The notes beneath the pieces were generated by a model. It worked only from the letters and a program-made list of their open reading frames with translations. It had not been told where the DNA came from and ran no database searches. A stretch of 9,226 nt of DNA, taken from the NCBI GenBank assembly GCA_003542415.1, contig DPKR01000124.1:1-9226 (forward strand). Direction: 5' to 3'. Source of the stretch: Alphaproteobacteria bacterium (lineage in GTDB: Bacteria; Pseudomonadota; Alphaproteobacteria; RF32; CAG-239). How positions within the stretch are numbered: position 1 is the stretch's first letter; every line of letters starts with the position of its first letter. Of the stretch, positions 5,408 through 9,226 are shown piece by piece. The position numbers were made by a program, and so were the translations under genes.

Positions 5408-6313
5408 TTACATCATTTTCCTTAAAACACGTTTCACACTCCAAAACGACATCATCATCGAAAGGAGGGCCGCCCATATCGGCAGGCTCACAATAACAAG
5501 CCAATGCATCGCACTTAACGATGCCGCACCGATCAAACCCGTTTGCAAACCCGAAGATAAGTGTGAAATAACAAACAATGCCAAAAGTCCGAGCAGCATC
5601 CCGCCCAAGCTTGCCACAAAGCCTACTTTCAAGCCCCGCAGAGCATATTGTTTTGCAACATAGGAATCGGTTGCGCCCATAATGTGCAAAATCTCAACAA
5701 TGTTTTGATGAACTTTAAGACTTGTTTCAACAGCATAAAAAAGCGAAAACACCGCCGCAGACAAAACCAGAGCCAAAACAAACAAAGACAAAAGTTTAAG
5801 CGAACCGGCACTTTTAATCAATTTTTTAAGCCACAAACCATGATTGTCGATTGAAGCATACGGCGCAAATTCTTTTAAGCTGTCGGCCGTTTTTGCAAAG
5901 TCAAAAGTTTTGCCGTCTTTTAAACGAACATTTAAAAGCTTTGGCATCGGAAGCGAATCGATATCCGCATTTTTTCCGAGCCATGGCTCCATCAGTTTTT
6001 GAATTTGTTCATCTGAAACTTTTTTGACTTTCGATACACCTTCTAAGCCTTCAAAAAACGAAATCACTTTATTTGTTCTTAAAAGATCATCTTCTTCGCT
6101 CAAGTCTTCTGATGCAGGCATAATCTGAACCGTCAAACCGTCAACAATGCTTTTGTTCCATGAGTTTATCATTGATGAAGTCATAAAATAAGCAGCCAAT
6201 GCAATAGAAAACAAAAACACGGATATACCCGTTGAAATCTGTAAAAAGAAATTTGCTTTGTCTTCATTAAGGGGCAACTCTGCTTTGTGCACAATTTGAA
6301 TTTTTGTTTTCAT
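5408..6313 (-). CDS. ftsX: Cell division protein FtsX (ABC transporter-like membrane subunit)
   Basis: A 301-residue inner-membrane partner of FtsE. In the species studied, FtsEX transmits ATP hydrolysis to the activation of peptidoglycan hydrolases at the division site rather than transporting a solute. Four membrane segments are visible: about 23-46, 172-195, 228-250 and 268-292. A periplasmic domain of about 120 residues lies between the first two, where hydrolase activators bind in other species. The conserved cytoplasmic segment EILHIMGATDSYVAKQY (207-223) after the second segment is the expected coupling region for FtsE. The length is normal for the family. The gene begins one base after the ftsE stop (TAAGATG), with AGGAG at the end of ftsE as ribosome site. 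The partner enzyme or activator is not in this window. Confidence 0.95.
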   Translation of the reverse strand: MKTKIQIVHKAELPLNEDKANFFLQISTGISVFLFSIALAAYFMTSSMINSWNKSIVDGLTVQIMPASEDLSEEDDLLRTNKVISFFEGLEGVSKVKKVSDEQIQKLMEPWLGKNADIDSLPMPKLLNVRLKDGKTFDFAKTADSLKEFAPYASIDNHGLWLKKLIKSAGSLKLLSLFVLALVLSAAVFSLFYAVETSLKVHQNIVEILHIMGATDSYVAKQYALRGLKVGFVASLGGMLLGLLALFVISHLSSGLQTGLIGAASLSAMHWLVIVSLPIWAALLSMMMSFWSVKRVLRKMM

Positions 6314-6314
6314 C

Positions 6315-7022
6315 TTAAATTCTCCTCAATGCCGGAATAATTTTAAGGCCTTTATTTTCAAGGTGAATCTGCGGATAATTATATTCTGTAATCAAATCTT
6401 TACTGTGTGTTGCAATCACAACCGTTGTGCCGAGCTTGTTGAGCTCCACAAAAAGCTTCATCAATTTTGCCGCAATATCATTATCCACATTGCCCGTCGG
6501 CTCATCAGCAAGCAAAATTTCCGGACGGTTAATCACCGCTCTTGCAATCGCCACACGTTGTTTTTCACCGCCCGACAGGGTTGAGCAAATTTTATCCATA
6601 CTCTTGTCGAGTTCAACCCAGCTCAAAAGTTCTTTCACACGTTTTTTGATCTCATTTTCACCCATACCGCGTATGCGAAGCGGCACCGCCACATTATCAA
6701 AAGCAGACAAATGTTCCAAAAGCCTGAAATCTTGAAATACAACACCGATCCGTCGTCTTAACCCCGCCATATCATCGCGGCTTGCATATCCGATATTTGT
6801 GCCAAACACCATCACCGTCCCTCTGCTCGGCTTTAATGCCAAATACATCATCGACAAAAGCGATGTTTTTCCCGCACCTGATTTACCGGTTAAAAAGTGA
6901 AAAGACCCCTTTTCGAGCGTCAATTTAATATCGCTTAAAACATCCGGATCTTTGCCGTAGCGAATGCAAACGTTTTGCATATCCACAATCGGTTCGGTCA
7001 ACATATTTTTGTGTGTTTCCAT
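6315..7022 (-). CDS. ftsE: Cell division ATP-binding protein FtsE
   Basis: A 235-residue ABC ATPase that works with FtsX at the cytoplasmic side of the division site. All nucleotide-binding motifs are intact: Walker A GKSGAGKT (46-53), Q-loop glutamine 97 in VVFQDFRLL, signature LSGGE (139-143), Walker B ILLADEP with Asp163-Glu164, and H-loop His196 in IATHS. The VFQDFRLL and ADEPTGNVD stretches are those usual for FtsE and distinguish it from general transporters, and the adjacent ftsX confirms it. The start at 7022 is set by a strong GGAGG four bases upstream; this spacing is short, and an in-frame Met7 is the only nearby alternative. It is the first gene of a five-gene operon reading left and is transcribed divergently from the zinc-ribbon gene on the other strand. 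Confidence 0.96.
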   Translation of the reverse strand: METHKNMLTEPIVDMQNVCIRYGKDPDVLSDIKLTLEKGSFHFLTGKSGAGKTSLLSMMYLALKPSRGTVMVFGTNIGYASRDDMAGLRRRIGVVFQDFRLLEHLSAFDNVAVPLRIRGMGENEIKKRVKELLSWVELDKSMDKICSTLSGGEKQRVAIARAVINRPEILLADEPTGNVDNDIAAKLMKLFVELNKLGTTVVIATHSKDLITEYNYPQIHLENKGLKIIPALRRI

Positions 7023-7158
7023 AAAACCTCCGTTTTTTTAACATCAAAAGCATATAACAATTATGTATTTAATAAAATACTTTTTTTCTTTGATTCTATA
7101 TTTTTTTGAATTTATTATACATTTTATCGGTAAAAAAAGAAAAAAGAGCAAATGAAAA
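7023..7158. promoter_or_regulatory. Divergent AT-rich promoter region between ftsE and the zinc-ribbon gene
   Basis: This 136-base gap must hold the start signals for both operons. Overlapping -10-like hexamers are seen on both strands: TATACA at 7116-7121 (plus) and TATAAT at 7119-7114 (minus). Neither has a strong -35 at ideal spacing. An inverted repeat GTATTT-AATA-AAATAC (7065-7080) on the ftsE side could be an operator, but in such AT-rich DNA it may be chance. Individual promoter positions are not certain. Confidence 0.4.
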
Positions 7159-7872
7159 ATGTTGATAAAATGTCCGAAATGTCAAGTTGTTTATGAGTTA
7201 GATGATTCTCTTGTGCCTGAAAACGGTCTTAAAATGCGTTGCAATTCCTGCGGCGAGGTTTTTAAGGCTTATCCTGAGGATGCCGTCGATGATGAACAAA
7301 CAGCTGCCCAAAAAAAGCTCAACATCATCAATATGTTCAAACGTTTTGCCGGCGAAAAAGAAGATTTATTTACGCCGGATACGCCTGATGTTGTTCAAAA
7401 CAGGCCGCCGAAAGTCCGCATTGTTCACTTAACACATTATAAAAACAGCATAAACTATCTGCTTATTTTGCTTTTGCTTGTTTTGATGGCTGCTTTTATG
7501 TATTTTTTGCGTTATGATATTGTTCGTTTTGTTCCCAAAGCCGAATCGCTTTATAACAGGCTCGGTATTGAAAGCATCTATGACGGCTCGCAGCTCCAAT
7601 TTTCAAACATCAAAACAGAAGAATTTGTGGCAGGCAGTGTTTCTAAAATAAAAGTCAGTGGGGTGATTGATAACCCCACCGTTTATGAAATGAATGTTTT
7701 GCCTGTTAAGGTTGTCGTTTATGACCAATACGATAACAAGCTTTTAGATACGACTCATTATTTGCCTCAAACTCGCACACGGCCGAATTATAAATTGCCG
7801 TTTGAAGTGGTCATTACCAACCCGACACCCGAGAAAAAAAATATACACATTACTTTCGCTGATAATCTATAA
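7159..7872 (+). CDS. MJ0042-type zinc-ribbon membrane protein
   Basis: A 237-residue protein beginning with an MJ0042-type zinc finger: CPKC (5-8) and CNSC (28-31), with the typical VYELDDSLVPENGLKMRC context. An acidic and polar linker (about 40-95) follows, then one membrane segment (about 97-117, LLILLLLVLM core). A C-terminal domain of about 115 residues resembles the DUF3426-like beta domain common in this family. The zinc ribbon should be cytoplasmic and the C-terminal domain periplasmic. Function is not established; the family is often annotated as a zinc-finger regulator. A homologue divergent from ftsE is a pattern I associate with Alphaproteobacteria. The ribosome site is weak (AAGAG, 14 to 10 bases upstream); an ATG at 7152 is in another frame. 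It is followed 12 bases later by yqeY. Confidence 0.85.
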   Translation: MLIKCPKCQVVYELDDSLVPENGLKMRCNSCGEVFKAYPEDAVDDEQTAAQKKLNIINMFKRFAGEKEDLFTPDTPDVVQNRPPKVRIVHLTHYKNSINYLLILLLLVLMAAFMYFLRYDIVRFVPKAESLYNRLGIESIYDGSQLQFSNIKTEEFVAGSVSKIKVSGVIDNPTVYEMNVLPVKVVVYDQYDNKLLDTTHYLPQTRTRPNYKLPFEVVITNPTPEKKNIHITFADNL

Positions 7873-7884
7873 AAGGAGAAAAAA

Positions 7885-8337
7885 ATGTTACGCGAAGATA
7901 TTCAAAATGCTTTGAAAGAAGCGATGAAAGCTCAAAATATGCCTGAAGTGAACGCTATCCGTATGATTATTGCAGGCCAAAAAGAAAAAGATGTTGATGC
8001 AAGAGGAAAAGGCAAGCCTCAGGCAGAAGACGCCGATTTGCTTTCGATGATGCAAACAATGATCAAACAACGCCGCGAATCGATTGATATGTTCGTCAAA
8101 GGCGGCAGACCGGAGCTTGCCGAAAAAGAAGAAAATGAAATCAAAATCATTGAGCGCTTTTTGCCCAAACAGCTCTCAGGGGCCGAAGTTGAAGCTGCTG
8201 TAAAAGCAGTCATTTCTTCAACAGGTGCAGCTTCCATGAAAGATATGGGCAAAGTGATGGGCGCGCTTCGTGCTCAATATGCCGGACAAATGGATTTCGG
8301 TGCTGTTTCCGGCATCATCAAATCTTTACTCTCTTAG
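7885..8337 (+). CDS. yqeY: GatB/YqeY domain protein
   Basis: A 150-residue protein made of the YqeY domain alone, the usual length. This domain resembles the C-terminal tRNA-binding part of the GatB amidotransferase subunit. Visible hallmarks are the N-terminal helix MLREDIQNALKEAMKA, a conserved core with KQRRESIDMF and GGRPELAEKEENEI, IERFLPKQLS, then KDMGKVMGAL and the C-terminal helix. It is cytoplasmic, and its role in free-standing form is not settled. The start has an excellent AAAAGGAG site seven bases upstream, in the 12-base gap after the zinc-ribbon gene. dnaG follows after 12 bases. The yqeY-dnaG pairing is common in Alphaproteobacteria and other bacteria. Confidence 0.93.
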   Translation: MLREDIQNALKEAMKAQNMPEVNAIRMIIAGQKEKDVDARGKGKPQAEDADLLSMMQTMIKQRRESIDMFVKGGRPELAEKEENEIKIIERFLPKQLSGAEVEAAVKAVISSTGAASMKDMGKVMGALRAQYAGQMDFGAVSGIIKSLLS

Positions 8338-8349
8338 TAAAGGCTCTTC

Positions 8350-9226
8350 ATGGAAGGCGATTTACAAAAGTTTTTAGATGAGCTCAGGAGCAGGCTTTCG
8401 GTCGCAGATGTTGTGGCCGAAAAGGTAAAGCTCACGCGTAAAGGCCGTGAATATCTCGGTCTTTGTCCCTTTCATAATGAAAAAACACCTTCTTTTACGG
8501 TCAATGAAGCCAAGGGCTTTTACCATTGTTTCGGTTGCGGCGCACACGGTGATATCATCCGTTTTGAAATGGAGGCAAACGGCTTGCCCTTTATGGATGC
8601 TGTGGAAAAGCTTGCGCACAAAGCAGGCCTTGCCATGCCGAAGTTTTCAAAAGAACATTCGCTTGAAAGCCAAAAAAAACAATCTTTGTTTGAAATTATG
8701 GAACTTGCCGTTTCGTTTTATGAAAAAGCTTTGCGTTTGCCTATCGGGGCAAAAGGGTTGGAATATTTTTACAACCGCGGCATTGATGACGAGCTCATCA
8801 AAAAGTTTCGCTTGGGTTATGCCCCTTCAAACAATGACTTGAAAGCTTATTTGAAAACGAAAGGCGTCAACGAATTTGATATGGCAGAATTGGGGCTTAT
8901 TGCCCAGCCGCAAGATCAAAACAAAACCGCGCATGACTTTTTCAGAAACCGTGTGATGATCCCTATTTTTGACAAACAAAACCGCCCGATTGCTTTTGGC
9001 GGGCGCATTATGGGAGACGGCCAGCCGAAATATTTAAACTCGCCCGAAACAACGCTTTTTAACAAACGCAAAATGCTCTATAACTTCAACTTTGCACGCG
9101 ATAAAGGTTATGAGAGCAAGCGGCTCATCATCTGCGAAGGCTATATGGATGTGATTGCGCTTGATAATTTTGGTTTTTCTTATGCGGCCGCTCCGATGGG
9201 CACAGCTTTAACCGAAGATCAAATAA
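8350..9226 (+). CDS. dnaG: DNA primase DnaG, C-terminus cut by window edge
   Basis: The frame opens at ATG 8350 and is open to the window end: 292 codons of a protein usually about 600 residues long. The primase makes the RNA primers that start Okazaki fragments and leading strands at the replication fork. The N-terminal CHC2 zinc domain is intact, with Cys39, His42, Cys60 and Cys63 (LCPFH and YHCFGC). The catalytic core follows, with FFRNRVMIPIF, AFGGRIMGDGQPKYLNSPET and FNKRKMLYN. The Toprim start IICEGYMDVIAL (about residues 262-273) carries the metal-binding glutamate. The following AAAPMGTALTEDQ is of the type I recall from alphaproteobacterial DnaG. A ribosome site AAAGG lies six bases upstream. 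The helicase-binding domain is outside the window. Confidence 0.96.
   Translation, partial: MEGDLQKFLDELRSRLSVADVVAEKVKLTRKGREYLGLCPFHNEKTPSFTVNEAKGFYHCFGCGAHGDIIRFEMEANGLPFMDAVEKLAHKAGLAMPKFSKEHSLESQKKQSLFEIMELAVSFYEKALRLPIGAKGLEYFYNRGIDDELIKKFRLGYAPSNNDLKAYLKTKGVNEFDMAELGLIAQPQDQNKTAHDFFRNRVMIPIFDKQNRPIAFGGRIMGDGQPKYLNSPETTLFNKRKMLYNFNFARDKGYESKRLIICEGYMDVIALDNFGFSYAAAPMGTALTEDQI

Noticed and set aside
6363..6735. Plus-strand open frames opposite ftsE
   Set aside because: They are antisense to a gene with all ABC ATPase motifs intact and have no ribosome sites or recognisable domains.
8447..8842. Plus-strand frame inside the dnaG region in another phase
   Set aside because: The dnaG frame from 8350 is open throughout and shows the zinc-binding and Toprim motifs; the other phase shows none.

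Overview
This window looks like part of a low-GC, probably host-associated or gut-type alphaproteobacterium. That is inferred from gene order and residues, not from a database match. The divergent layout of an MJ0042-type zinc-ribbon protein facing ftsE-ftsX, followed by a DUF218 protein and a PlsC-type acyltransferase, is one I associate with Alphaproteobacteria. So is yqeY directly upstream of dnaG, and the APMGTAL stretch after the DnaG Toprim motif. One gene does not fit easily: mnmA carries an unusual SQDFYSG motif in place of the usual cysteine-bearing one.

Left part (1-2511, minus strand): an AT-rich accessory block. Reading leftward it holds a 64-residue zinc-ribbon protein, a small exported cysteine-containing protein whose start overlaps the zinc-ribbon stop, and two exported ankyrin-repeat proteins. 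The second ankyrin gene runs off the left edge. A candidate promoter sits directly before the first ankyrin gene, so the block may be two transcription units.

Middle (2512-2955): a 444-base stretch without a protein gene, and the most interesting part of the window. On the minus strand it has a plausible promoter, then a roughly 250-nt RNA that folds as four hairpins closed by one long-range helix, then an intrinsic terminator ending about 25-30 nt before the zinc-ribbon start codon. A 10-bp alternative pairing links the hairpin next to the junction with the 5' arm of the terminator, as in a transcription attenuator or a pseudoknotted RNA. I could not match it to any RNA family I know. Next to it is a 127-bp imperfect palindrome that overlaps the 3' end of mnmA and looks like a two-tier terminator.

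Right-centre (2956-7022, minus strand): a compact operon ftsE-ftsX-DUF218-plsC-mnmA with gaps of 0 to 15 bases. It combines the FtsEX divisome ABC complex, a cell-envelope DUF218 protein, phospholipid synthesis and tRNA wobble-uridine thiolation.

Right (7023-9226, plus strand): an AT-rich divergent promoter region, then a zinc-ribbon membrane protein, yqeY and the 5' two-thirds or less of dnaG, cut by the window edge.
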